A stretch of 64,000 nt of DNA from assembly GCF_002339505.1 (NCBI RefSeq), contig NZ_DDJO01000009.1, forward strand, positions 24,414 to 88,413, read 5' to 3'. The translations under genes and the position numbers were made by a program. Positions 15,973 through 24,136 of this stretch are shown here, one piece after another; position 1 is the first letter of the stretch; each line of letters begins with the position of its first letter. The DNA is from Corynebacterium sp. UBA2622 (GTDB lineage: Bacteria > Actinomycetota > Actinomycetes > Mycobacteriales > Mycobacteriaceae). The notes under the pieces were generated by a model. The model saw only the letters and a list, made by a program, of their open reading frames with translations. It was not told the origin of the DNA and searched no databases.

Positions 15973-16889
15973 CCGGCGAAGAGGCTTTCCACGCCCTCGC
16001 GGTAGGTGGTGACGCGGAAATCCGGGAAGCGTGCGTTGAACTTTGATGTGTCGAAGATGTTGTTATCCCTGTACCGGGGGAGAAGCTCCCGTACTTCCCG
16101 CAGTGGTTGGGCGAACCGCCCACCGATTGTGAACACCGGCAACGGCAGGACGGTGTAGCCGATGGAGCGGCCGGTCACCTCCGAGGCGATGGCTACGAGC
16201 TCTGCGTAGGTCCTGCGTTGCGTGTCAATGGGCAGGTGCCACGTTTGACCGAAGGCGTCGTGGGTGTTGCCCAGCAGCGCCATGGCGCGCGATGCATCGG
16301 GGGTCCAGATGAGGGATCGCTTCGCATGCGCGTTGAGCGGCACGAAAGGCCGTTTGCCGCCGCGGATCCTGTCGAAGACCATCTGGTTGGTAAGGCTCTT
16401 CGTCTTGCCGGGGCCGTAGAACTCCGGGGCGCGGCAGATCATGGCCTCCAGTTCGCCCTTGCCCATGGCATCGAGGAGCATCGTCGCAAGGCGGGCGCGC
16501 ACCCGCCCCTTGCGTCCGTTGGGCGCGAACGCGGTCTCCTCGGTCTGCGGCGTTGGGGTGCCGGGGTACATGTAGGTGTTGTCGAAGAAGACGAGCCGGG
16601 TGCCGTGCTCGGCGCACGCGTCGATGGCGTTGCGCATCATCGCGGGGAACTTTTCCTCCCACGCCCCGGAGTCCATGGGCAGTCCCGCTGTGAAGTAGGC
16701 GATGTCGCTGCCCGCGACGGCACGAGACGTGGCTGCCGCGTCCGTGAGATCGGCGGGCGCCAGCTCATCGGAGGTGTTGACCTTGGAGGGGTTGCGGCTG
16801 ACCAAGCGCAGTTCCGGTGTAAACCGAGCGTGGATCTCCCGGGCGAGTTCGTCCGCAATGGGCCCGCCGGCTCCGAGGATGGTTTGCAT
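15969..16889 (-). CDS. NAD(P)-dependent epimerase/dehydratase family protein
   Basis: 306 residues, atypical (extended) short-chain dehydrogenase fold. The N-terminal nucleotide motif is ILGAGGPIADELA; a tyrosine-containing DNTYMYPGTPTPQTEETAF segment (about 100-120) corresponds to the region following the catalytic Ser/Thr; and CRAPEFYGPG near 150-160 is typical of the family. The substrate is unknown. Transcribed toward the CFA-like gene, with stop codons overlapping by four bases (15969-15972). Confidence 0.8.
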   Translation of the reverse strand: MQTILGAGGPIADELAREIHARFTPELRLVSRNPSKVNTSDELAPADLTDAAATSRAVAGSDIAYFTAGLPMDSGAWEEKFPAMMRNAIDACAEHGTRLVFFDNTYMYPGTPTPQTEETAFAPNGRKGRVRARLATMLLDAMGKGELEAMICRAPEFYGPGKTKSLTNQMVFDRIRGGKRPFVPLNAHAKRSLIWTPDASRAMALLGNTHDAFGQTWHLPIDTQRRTYAELVAIASEVTGRSIGYTVLPLPVFTIGGRFAQPLREVRELLPRYRDNNIFDTSKFNARFPDFRVTTYREGVESLFAG

Positions 16890-17008
16890 AGGTAAGTCCT
16901 TTCGATTCTGGGTCTCCGAGCGTAGGCCCCGTTACCACCGGGTGCATTACGCTACCGTGGGCGGGAGTGCCCTTCGCGCGGCGCACCACCCAACAAAGGA
17001 GACGCCCA

Positions 17009-17854
17009 ATGACCCTCATCACCGTGACAACCGACACCGGGGCCCTCAACCTCAACGTGGAAGAAAAGGGCGAGGGCCGTCCTGTGGTTCTGATCCACGG
17101 CTGGCCGCTCAACGCCCAATCATGGAAGGCGCAGGTGGAGGCCCTGACACCGAGCTACCGCGTCATCACCTACGATCGCCGCGGTTTCGGCTCGTCGGAG
17201 AAACCCGCCGACGGGTACAACTACGACACCCTCGCCAGCGACCTCCACGGTCTCCTCGAGGCCCGCGACCTGCGCGATGTCACGCTCGTGGGATTTTCCA
17301 TGGGCGGCGGGGAAGTGGCCCGCTACATGTCCCGCTACGGCTCCGACCGCATCCACTCGGTGGTCTTCGCCGCGGCCGTCCCGCCGTACCTCGCCAAGAT
17401 GCCGGACAACCCGGAGGGCCCGCTGGACCAGAAGACGGCGGTTAAAATGCGGGAGGGCCTCGAGAAGGACCGCGAAAAGTTCTTCGAGAGCTTTTCCAGG
17501 GAGTTCTTTTCCACGCCGAAACTCGCGGGCCTGGCCAGCAGCCTCAAGGTGAGTGAGGAGCAGCGGCAGGAGGCTGTCGCCCAAGCTCTCGAATCCGACC
17601 AGAAAGCCGCCCTCCAGTGCCTCGATGCCTTTGGCACGACCGATTTCCGAAGTGACCTCGGGGCCGTCACCGTCCCGGCCCTCGTCATCCACGGCGACGG
17701 TGACCAGACGGTTCCGTTCGAGGGATCCGGCAAGCGCACACACGAGGCGATCGAGGGAAGCCGCCTTGAGGTAATCAAGGATGCGCCCCACGGGCTGGCT
17801 GTGAGCCACGCCGGCGAGTTCAACAGGATCCTGCTGGATTTCCTGGAGAACTAG
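17009..17854 (+). CDS. Alpha/beta hydrolase, non-haem chloroperoxidase-like esterase
   Basis: 281 residues. The catalytic triad is readable: Ser in GFSMGGGE (nucleophile elbow, about residue 94), Asp in VIHGDGDQTVPF, and His in KDAPHGLAVSH. The oxyanion segment is LIHGWPLN. This signature is that of cofactor-free chloroperoxidase/perhydrolase-type esterases. AAGGAG lies six bases before the ATG at 17009, which decides the start. Monocistronic. Confidence 0.9.
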   Translation: MTLITVTTDTGALNLNVEEKGEGRPVVLIHGWPLNAQSWKAQVEALTPSYRVITYDRRGFGSSEKPADGYNYDTLASDLHGLLEARDLRDVTLVGFSMGGGEVARYMSRYGSDRIHSVVFAAAVPPYLAKMPDNPEGPLDQKTAVKMREGLEKDREKFFESFSREFFSTPKLAGLASSLKVSEEQRQEAVAQALESDQKAALQCLDAFGTTDFRSDLGAVTVPALVIHGDGDQTVPFEGSGKRTHEAIEGSRLEVIKDAPHGLAVSHAGEFNRILLDFLEN

Positions 17855-17894
17855 CGGGGCCGAGGTGCGGGGGGAGTGCGCCACGGCCGTTTAC

Positions 17895-17920
17895 TTGACA
17901 TAATGTACATTATCGGACAA
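17895..17920. promoter_or_regulatory. AT-rich perfect palindrome ATAATGTACATTAT
   Basis: A 14-base perfect palindrome (17900-17913) adjoins TTGACA (17895-17900) in a strikingly AT-rich 40-base island between two convergent genes. It looks like a dimeric regulator operator, but no gene start is adjacent and no good -10 follows on the plus strand. Confidence 0.4.
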
Positions 17921-17922
17921 TT

Positions 17923-18186
17923 TCAGAAGATTCCGTTAATACCCATGGATTCTGCGCCCGGGCGCGACTCCACGATCGCGTCCACGACCTCAAGCGTCAA
18001 GCGGATCGCCTGGAGTGCGTCAACGCCACCGACGCTTACCGCTTCGTCGCCGAGCCCCTCAGTGAACACGTCGCAGAACCAGTCATCTCCGTCGCGGTAC
18101 GGCTGACGCAACCCGACGGAGAATTCCCCGGAGCTGTCGCGGTAGGTCCGGCGGGCAATAATCTCCGTCCCCACCATCGTTTCCAC
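17923..18186 (-). CDS. Small conserved hypothetical protein
   Basis: 87 residues, acidic. The sequence looks like a small alpha/beta domain: EIIARRTYRDSSGEFSVGLRQP as an early beta-rich segment and a helix VDALQAIRLTLEVVDAIVES near the C-terminus. It resembles short DUF6968-type proteins in shape, but I cannot assign a function. GTG 18186 (three bases after AAAAGGATC) or the in-frame ATG four codons later could be the start. Alone between the hydrolase and YceI genes, next to an AT-rich palindrome. Confidence 0.65.
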   Translation of the reverse strand: METMVGTEIIARRTYRDSSGEFSVGLRQPYRDGDDWFCDVFTEGLGDEAVSVGGVDALQAIRLTLEVVDAIVESRPGAESMGINGIF

Positions 18187-18233
18187 CGATCCTTTTAGTA
18201 ACGTGACGTATTAACGGCCCTAATTCGGGTCTG

Positions 18234-18947
18234 CTACTTCTTCTCGAGTTTCACCCTAATGTTGACCTCACCCTCGTCCGCGATCTTCGCCGCGACGAAC
18301 TCGGGAGTTTCCACCCCGTAGTCCGCACGCTTGATCGGAATGGTGCCCGCGACGATGATGTCCTTGCCCGAGCGTGCGACATCGAACTGCTGGGTCACGC
18401 CGCGCGTCTGACCACGGATGGTGAGATCGCCCGTCAAATCGACGGGCGCGACGGTACCGTCGTCCGGCAGTGCCGAGACATCCGCGGGCTGCGTCAGCGT
18501 GAAGGTTGCGTCCGGGTACTCGTCGGTGGTGAGGATCTTGGTGCGGACGTTTTTGTCGCGGACATCGCTGTCCGTCGTCAGAGTGGACACGTCGACCTTG
18601 ATGTCACCGGACTGCAGCGTGCCGCCGTCGATGACGACGGAGCCCGAAACGTTGCGCGTTGAACCCGATGTGACGCGACGCTCGGCCGGCAGGATTTCGA
18701 AGAAGGTGAATCCCGCCGAGGACTCGTTGGACCCCGGTTTCTTCGTCACCTCCCACGTGCCGTCGATATCCGTGGATGCCGCATGGAGCTTGGACGCGTC
18801 GATGCCCTCGGTCTTGACTCCGTGGCCGCCGGCGAAGAACGCCCGGGCAAGCGGGAAGAATGCGATACCCACCAATAGGACGATGGCCACCAGGACCGCG
18901 ATAATGATCGGCCTGCGCGAGCGCTGGGGGCTGTCAACCGGTTTCAC
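18234..18947 (-). CDS. Membrane-anchored YceI-family lipid-binding protein
   Basis: 237 residues. A single transmembrane anchor at about 13-36 (PIIIAVLVAIVLLVGIAFF) precedes a YceI lipocalin-like beta barrel (about 58-237), a fold that binds polyisoprenoids. Typical barrel elements are seen: WEVTKK, GGTLQSGDIKVDVSTL, DEYPDATF, LTGDLTIRGQTRGV and IPIKRADYGV. GTG start at 18947 overlaps the upstream gene's TGA (GTGA), so translation is coupled. Likely extracytoplasmic isoprenoid or quinone carrier; ligand unknown. Confidence 0.88.
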   Translation of the reverse strand: MKPVDSPQRSRRPIIIAVLVAIVLLVGIAFFPLARAFFAGGHGVKTEGIDASKLHAASTDIDGTWEVTKKPGSNESSAGFTFFEILPAERRVTSGSTRNVSGSVVIDGGTLQSGDIKVDVSTLTTDSDVRDKNVRTKILTTDEYPDATFTLTQPADVSALPDDGTVAPVDLTGDLTIRGQTRGVTQQFDVARSGKDIIVAGTIPIKRADYGVETPEFVAAKIADEGEVNIRVKLEKK

Positions 18948-19282
18948 CTTATTTTCTCCAACTTCCTGGCAATCGTGACCAATTCGTCACAGAGGTGACG
19001 AATTTCCTCGGTGCTCGCGCCCTCGCCGTGAGCGGTGGCGATATCCTCCGCGGCGCACCGTAATTCAAACAGTCTATCGCTCATGGCGGCGGCTTTGTCG
19101 GGGTGAAGTATCACGGCGTTTTGCGGGATGGAGCTTCCCGCGACATTGTGGCGCTGTTCGTAGGCGCGCTGCTTGCACGAGTTCCCGCAGAAACGCCGCC
19201 TGCGCCCTCTTCCCTGCTGCTCGGGTAGCTCGGCCCCGCACCATTCACAGGTGCGGATCCCTGACGTTCCATAGCCCGACAC
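18944..19282 (-). CDS. Small zinc-ribbon-like protein
   Basis: 112 residues. Two cysteine pairs, CEWCG (12-16) and FCGNSC (31-36), separated by a basic loop, form a probable zinc-binding knuckle, followed by QRAYEQRH. The C-terminal half is helical and acidic. The layout resembles small actinobacterial zinc-finger proteins that may bind nucleic acid; no function is known. It is translationally coupled (GTGA) to the downstream YceI gene and diverges from rbpA. Confidence 0.75.
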   Translation of the reverse strand: MSGYGTSGIRTCEWCGAELPEQQGRGRRRRFCGNSCKQRAYEQRHNVAGSSIPQNAVILHPDKAAAMSDRLFELRCAAEDIATAHGEGASTEEIRHLCDELVTIARKLEKIR

Positions 19283-19306
19283 GGGCTCATCCTAGTACAG
19301 GCGGCG

Positions 19307-19337
19307 GGAACAATTCGAGCCACGCGGGCGTTATACT
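19307..19337 (+). promoter_or_regulatory. rbpA promoters: SigH-type and SigA-type overlap
   Basis: GGAAC (19307-19311), 18 bases, then GTT (19330-19332) match the GGAAT-N18-20-GTT pattern of SigH/SigR promoters. A housekeeping-like -10 TATACT lies at 19332-19337. Streptomyces rbpA is known to be under SigR control, which supports the reading. Confidence 0.55.
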
Positions 19338-19374
19338 GGAACGACTGGTTAACCGAGGGAAGGGATTCAACAGC

Positions 19375-19755
19375 ATGGCTGATCGTGTTTTGCGCGGAAG
19401 TCGGATGGGCGCCGTGAGCTACGAGACTGACCGTGACCACGATCTCGCGCCGCGCCAGATGGCGAAGTACCGCACCCCGAGCGGTGAGATTTTCGACGTG
19501 CCCTTCGCCGACGACGCCGATATTCCCGGCGAGTGGATGTGCAAGAACGGGCAGGTCGGTGTCCTCATTGAGGGTGAGGGCGTCGAGGCCAAGCCCGTGA
19601 AGCCCCCGCGCACGCACTGGGACATGCTGCGGGAGCGCCGCACCATCGAGGAGCTTGATGTGCTCCTCGAGGAGCGCCTGGAGCAGCTGCGCAAGCGCCG
19701 CCGGACCGCCGCCCGCCTGGCCAAGGAACAGCAGGAAGCCCAGAAGAACGCCTAA
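19375..19755 (+). CDS. rbpA: RNA polymerase-binding protein RbpA
   Basis: 126 residues. An actinobacterial transcription factor that binds the RNA polymerase beta' zipper and sigma region 2 and stabilises the open complex. The N-terminal MADRVLRGSRMG, the core FDVPFADDADIPGEWMCKNG and the C-terminal sigma-interacting helix (RTHWDMLRERRTIEEL) are all present; the tail is basic. Start at ATG 19375 after GAGGGAAGGG. Flanked by a probable stress promoter upstream and a terminator downstream. Confidence 0.97.
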   Translation: MADRVLRGSRMGAVSYETDRDHDLAPRQMAKYRTPSGEIFDVPFADDADIPGEWMCKNGQVGVLIEGEGVEAKPVKPPRTHWDMLRERRTIEELDVLLEERLEQLRKRRRTAARLAKEQQEAQKNA

Positions 19756-19765
19756 GCGCGAGATA

Positions 19766-19796
19766 AAAGCCCGGATCCCCGCAGGGTCCGGGCTTT
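19766..19796 (+). terminator. Terminator between rbpA and ppm1
   Basis: AAAGCCCGGA (19766-19775) and TCCGGGCTTT (19787-19796) form a 10-bp stem with T-rich 3' arm on either strand. It can serve both convergent genes. Confidence 0.85.
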
Positions 19797-19813
19797 CGGC
19801 GTTCATGGAGGGA

Positions 19814-20800
19814 CTACCGGGTGTGGCCGCCCACCTCGTGCTCACCGAGGCGCACTCCCTCGCGCACAAGTTCCACGGCCGCGTCCGCGGCGCGGGCAGC
19901 CTTGCGGGGCAGGTCCCCCGCGCCGGCGTGCCGGAGTTCGTAACCGGCCAGTTTGCCGCCCTCGGCGATCATGTTTATCACGAGCTCAGGCACCTCGCCG
20001 GCTCGGCGACGCAGCTTCCACAACCCGGAGTGGTCCACCTCGTAGCGCAGGAGCTTGCCCGCCTCCCTCGCCCCCTCGCGGACGAAGGTGGATTTCTTCT
20101 CCACTCCCCACTTGGTCACCTCGACGAGGGACTCACCCGCGAAGCTCGCGTCCAGCTTCGACTCGCCCAGCGTGCGGTCCTCGAAGGTGATGGGCACCTC
20201 GCGGACATCGAAACCCTGCTCGACCGCCTTGCGCGCGAGGTCGACCTGAAAGATGTAGCCCTTGCGGGACAGCGAACCCAGGTCGATCGTCTCGAGGACC
20301 TCGCGGCGGAAGGCGCGGTAGCCGGCGGTCATGTCGGCGACATCCTCACCCAGGGCGAGCGCGATGTAGCGGTTGCCCAGTTTGGAGAGCAGGTAACGGT
20401 TGCGGGGCCAGTTCTTCACTTCCCCACCCTTGACGTAGCGCGAGCCGATGACCAGGTCGGCACCTTGGGCGATCCCGTCGAGCAGCCGCCCGAGTTCTTC
20501 CGGGGCGTGGGAGCCGTCCGCGTCCATTTGGCAAATGACCTCGTACCCGCGGCCGAGGCCCCATTGGAAACCCTCGCGGTAGGCGGCGAGGAGCCCCTCC
20601 TTGCCGGCCCGGTGCACGACGTTGACCTCGGGATGGGCTGCAGCCAGCTCATCCGCCTTCGCACCGGTCCCGTCCGGGGAGTTGTCGTCGACGACCAGCA
20701 GATCCACCCCGGACTGGGCGGTGAGGACGCGGTCGACGATGAGTGGGAGGTTGTCCACCTCGTTGTAGGTCGGGATGATCACCAGGGTGGTGTTCGCCAT
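19814..20800 (-). CDS. ppm1: Polyprenol monophosphomannose synthase
   Basis: 328 residues. GT2 glycosyltransferase that makes polyprenyl-phosphate-mannose from GDP-mannose, the mannose donor for lipomannan, lipoarabinomannan and protein mannosylation. Motifs: VIIPTYNEVDN at the N-terminus, VVDDNSPDGT, and the metal-binding QMDADGSH. The catalytic domain ends near 235; the last ~90 residues are a charged helical extension that is not part of the core fold. Lies 13 bases after lnt in the same operon; in mycobacteria the two are often fused. Confidence 0.92.
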   Translation of the reverse strand: MANTTLVIIPTYNEVDNLPLIVDRVLTAQSGVDLLVVDDNSPDGTGAKADELAAAHPEVNVVHRAGKEGLLAAYREGFQWGLGRGYEVICQMDADGSHAPEELGRLLDGIAQGADLVIGSRYVKGGEVKNWPRNRYLLSKLGNRYIALALGEDVADMTAGYRAFRREVLETIDLGSLSRKGYIFQVDLARKAVEQGFDVREVPITFEDRTLGESKLDASFAGESLVEVTKWGVEKKSTFVREGAREAGKLLRYEVDHSGLWKLRRRAGEVPELVINMIAEGGKLAGYELRHAGAGDLPRKAARAADAAVELVREGVRLGEHEVGGHTR

Positions 20801-20813
20801 GGGTGCTTCTCCT

Positions 20814-22385
20814 TTAATTCATGCGGTCACGGCGGGCGCGACGGAACCGCCGACCCACCCAGGACGTCTTCCTGGCAGCATACTCGCCTCCGAGCGCGGC
20901 CCACGCCATTGCAGCCACCCCGGCGGCAACCAGCGCCCACTCCAGGGCAGCGCCGTGGCGCACCGCCGGAGTGACCGAGTCCCGCAGGGGCAGCTCCTCC
21001 GTGATGCGCGCCGGCTCGAAGATGCCGGTACGCCGGGAGAGACTGCCGTCGGGGTGGATGATGGCCGACGACCCCGAGGTGGCCGCGACGACGACGGCGC
21101 GGTCCGTCTCGATGGCGCGCATCCGGCTCATGGCCATCTGCTGGTAGGTCATGTCGGTGAACCCGAAGGTGGCGTTGTTGGTCGGCGTCGCGAGGATCTG
21201 GGCCCCGGCATCCACCGCGCTGCGGTAGGCCGCGTCGACGGCAACTTCGTAACACGTGGCTATGCCAAGGGTTGTGCCCGCGATGTGCACCGTCCCGTCG
21301 CCCGTTCCGGGCTTGAAGTCCCCCGCCAGGTCCACATAGGACGAGAGGCGCCGGAAGAAGTCGCGCATCGGCATGTACTCCCCGAACGGCTGGAGGAACT
21401 TCTTGTGGTGGTAATCCCCCGTAGAACCGTCCGGGTTGAACACCACCATTGTGTTGCGCGGGCCCACTTCGTCGCGGGTGATGGTGCCCACCAGAACGGG
21501 AACACCGACCGCGTCCACGGCCTCGCGGACGAGCGCGGCGGCGTCGGAGTCCGTGAAGGGGTTGACATCCGAGGAATTCTCGGGCCAGACCACGAAGTCG
21601 GGCTTCATCCCGGAACTGGCCAGGCGCTCCGTCTCTCGGGTGTGGTTGGCCAGGACCGCGCGGCGTTGGGAGTTGAAGTCGAGCCCCATGCGGGGGACGT
21701 TGCCCTGCACAGCGGAAACCGTGGCGCGTCCCGTCTCGTGCTCGGCCCCCGGGGTCGACACGCCGGCGGCGAGTGAGAGAACCGCGGGCACCAGGGCGCA
21801 CGCGAGTGCGGTGAGGCGCTGGGTGAGGCGTCGCGAAGCAAGGAGCGCGACCACCCCGCAGGCGGTGAAGGTGGCTGCGAGGGTGACGAGGGCGGGGCCT
21901 CCCCACGCGGCGAGGTGGCGCAGCGGGCCGTCGATCTGGCCCCACGCGAGGCGCACCCACGGAAACCCGCCGAAGGGAGCGCTGGAACGGAGAAACTCCC
22001 ACGCGAGGTACACCAGCGGGAAGATCGCGAATCCGAATGGGCGCCGGGTGAGGAGCACCCCGAAAATCCCCACCGGTATGGAGTAGAGGGCGAGGAAAAC
22101 CGCGAGGGCGATGTAGGGGGCCGCGCCCACGAACTCACCTATCCACGGCAGGAGGAACAGGTACAGGAACAGTGCGTGGGTGAAGCCGAGCAGTGCTCCC
22201 CATCCGGCGGTGGGCCGCGATGCCGGCGCAAACAGGCGCGTCCACTCCTCCGGCCACGGTGCGAGGGAGAAGAGGAACACCGCGACGCCCGCGATTCCCA
22301 GAACCCACAGGCCGTGGGGCTCATAGGAGTAGTAGACGAGCGCGCCCGATACGGCCGCGAGGGTGAAGCGGAGGAGCGCGGCCAC
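20814..22385 (-). CDS. lnt: Apolipoprotein N-acyltransferase
   Basis: 523 residues. An integral membrane enzyme that N-acylates lipoproteins. Six or so transmembrane helices fill residues 1-195, followed by a nitrilase-like domain with the catalytic triad: Glu in VVWPENSSD, Lys in YHHKKFLQPFGEYMP and Cys in GIATCYEV. GTG start at 22385 directly follows the TAG of fxsA. Together with ppm1 it matches the corynebacterial arrangement of two separate genes; the two proteins interact in relatives. Confidence 0.93.
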   Translation of the reverse strand: MAALLRFTLAAVSGALVYYSYEPHGLWVLGIAGVAVFLFSLAPWPEEWTRLFAPASRPTAGWGALLGFTHALFLYLFLLPWIGEFVGAAPYIALAVFLALYSIPVGIFGVLLTRRPFGFAIFPLVYLAWEFLRSSAPFGGFPWVRLAWGQIDGPLRHLAAWGGPALVTLAATFTACGVVALLASRRLTQRLTALACALVPAVLSLAAGVSTPGAEHETGRATVSAVQGNVPRMGLDFNSQRRAVLANHTRETERLASSGMKPDFVVWPENSSDVNPFTDSDAAALVREAVDAVGVPVLVGTITRDEVGPRNTMVVFNPDGSTGDYHHKKFLQPFGEYMPMRDFFRRLSSYVDLAGDFKPGTGDGTVHIAGTTLGIATCYEVAVDAAYRSAVDAGAQILATPTNNATFGFTDMTYQQMAMSRMRAIETDRAVVVAATSGSSAIIHPDGSLSRRTGIFEPARITEELPLRDSVTPAVRHGAALEWALVAAGVAAMAWAALGGEYAARKTSWVGRRFRRARRDRMN

Positions 22386-22913
22386 CTAGCGCTTTCCCCC
22401 GGACTCGTCCCCGCGGTTCGGGCGGTCCTCATAGGTCGCGCTGTCCGCGCGGTACCACTGCTCGAGCTCGTCGGCATCGATGACCTGCGGGTCCCCCGCC
22501 CCGGTAAAGGAACCATAGGTGGTGCGGCGCTGCGCCATCGGCGTGGAGGAATACACGCGCATGCCGAAGCGCTCCACGGAGGCGCGGGCCCGGGCGGTGA
22601 GGCTGCGACGCATGAGGGAACGCGTCGGCGGGAAGATCATCAGCAGGCCCAGCGCGGAGGAGACGAACCCCGGCAGGATGCACAGGACCCAGCCCGTCAT
22701 CAGGATGGCACTGTCGCCGGCGAGGTTGCCCAGCGATTCGCGGCCGCCGGCGGTGCGGCTCAGCGCATTGCGCAGCGAGACGTTCGCCGCCAGGCCGCCC
22801 AGGGCGGACAGCGCGAACACCGCAAAGAAGGCCCAGCCGATACCGATGAAATGGGCGACTCCGATGAAAGCGAGCACCTCGATGGCGAAGTACGCGAAAA
22901 GTACGAGCGGCAT
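22386..22913 (-). CDS. FxsA family membrane protein
   Basis: 175 residues. FxsA fold: two N-terminal helices (about 1-42), a third/fourth hydrophobic pair (about 65-100, with GWVLCILPGFVSSALGLLMIFPPTR) and a hydrophilic C-terminus. E. coli FxsA (F exclusion of phage T7) gives the family name; its physiological role is unknown. It ends directly against the GTG of lnt, so it is the first gene of an fxsA-lnt-ppm1 operon. Confidence 0.88.
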   Translation of the reverse strand: MPLVLFAYFAIEVLAFIGVAHFIGIGWAFFAVFALSALGGLAANVSLRNALSRTAGGRESLGNLAGDSAILMTGWVLCILPGFVSSALGLLMIFPPTRSLMRRSLTARARASVERFGMRVYSSTPMAQRRTTYGSFTGAGDPQVIDADELEQWYRADSATYEDRPNRGDESGGKR

Positions 22914-22922
22914 GCGGCCAGA

Positions 22923-24125
22923 CTACCCGCCGAGCTTGGCGATGAGCCATTTCACGTCTGCCGGTGCGTGCGAGAAGTACGGGAGGATGTGGTTGGCGCC
23001 CGTGCGCCCCGGGATGCGTGGCAGGCGACGCGTCTGCAGGCTGACACCCCACTGCCGCGAGAGGCGCTCCACACTGCGGTAGGGGATGACGTCGTCGTTG
23101 AGCGCACCCCACAACCGCGTGGGCACCGCGAGCGGGCGTCGGTGCCCGAGGTCCATCTCGTCCAGGCGCGCCCCGGTGTGGGGCAGGCTCTCCAACAGGG
23201 CGGTCATGCGCACCCCGGAAGAGGTCCACTTCTCCGTCCTGGCCCAGCGCCCGCCGAGCGCGGCGCCGATGGCGCAGACGCGTCCGGCATCGCTCACCGC
23301 CGCGATCCCCTCCGGGCTCAGGTGGGTGACCAGTTCCCGGGCGATGTCGTCGCTCCACGCAACCAGGCCAGCCACCGCGTAGAGCGCCACCACCCCCACC
23401 AGCGAACCCTCCACGTGCGCGAGCACGGCGGCGAGGTCGGCCGGGGGCGCGCCCACGACGGCGGCGAGCGGCTGGAGCTCCGGGGTGTATTCGGGCCGTT
23501 CGAGCCAGGCGCCGATTGCCCCGCCCCCCTGGGAGTACCCCCACAAACCGAGGTTCTCGGTGCCCACACCGAGCTCCCCGGCCGCCCGCACCGCATCGGC
23601 GAGGGCGCGGGCCCCGGAGGCGTGGTCACAGTAAAGCTGGACGTTCTCCTGCGGGTCACGGGGGTAATCGGTAAGCACCACGTCCGCCCCCGCGGCGATG
23701 AGCAGGCTGATCACGGGCTGCTCGTAGGCGGCGATGGCGTCGAGGGGCCGGGTGCGCACGGCCAGGCCGACGGTGCAGGAGTAGGAGGGATCGCAGCGCG
23801 GCGCGACACCCTGGGTGGACGGGGCGAAGGCGACGGTGGGCCGCGGCCCCCTTCCCGCCCACGGGACCCGCGAGCGGATGACGGCGCCGGTGGCGGTGAG
23901 GCAGCGGTTGCGTGTCTCGGAGGTGGCGTAGGTGATGCGGTGCGCGACAGCCGGGTTGAGGCGGGTGCGCAGCCCAACGGGGGTGACCTCTGTGGCGTCG
24001 AGGAGCGTTCCCGGGGTGACGCCGGTGAGCCACGTCGAGGCACCGAAGTCGGGGTCCGTGCGGGGCGAGAAGTTCAACGCGTCCACGAGGTAGGGCGCGC
24101 TCGCGCGGGCGACAAAGGAGTACAT
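22923..24125 (-). CDS. Secretory-lipase-family (LIP) alpha/beta hydrolase
   Basis: 400 residues. The nucleophile elbow GYSQGGGA (about 195-202) and the LIP-type layout (TYATSETRNRCLTATGAVI near the start, VVLTDYPRDP, WGALNDDVIPY with the acid, GANHILPYF with the histidine) match the fungal/actinobacterial secretory lipase family. No classical signal peptide is visible in the N-terminus MYSFVARASAPYLVDAL, so secretion is uncertain. ATG 24125 is chosen because GGAGG lies six bases upstream; the open frame further upstream merely mirrors the SDR gene. Confidence 0.82.
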   Translation of the reverse strand: MYSFVARASAPYLVDALNFSPRTDPDFGASTWLTGVTPGTLLDATEVTPVGLRTRLNPAVAHRITYATSETRNRCLTATGAVIRSRVPWAGRGPRPTVAFAPSTQGVAPRCDPSYSCTVGLAVRTRPLDAIAAYEQPVISLLIAAGADVVLTDYPRDPQENVQLYCDHASGARALADAVRAAGELGVGTENLGLWGYSQGGGAIGAWLERPEYTPELQPLAAVVGAPPADLAAVLAHVEGSLVGVVALYAVAGLVAWSDDIARELVTHLSPEGIAAVSDAGRVCAIGAALGGRWARTEKWTSSGVRMTALLESLPHTGARLDEMDLGHRRPLAVPTRLWGALNDDVIPYRSVERLSRQWGVSLQTRRLPRIPGRTGANHILPYFSHAPADVKWLIAKLGG

Positions 24126-24136
24126 CGCGCCCTCCG

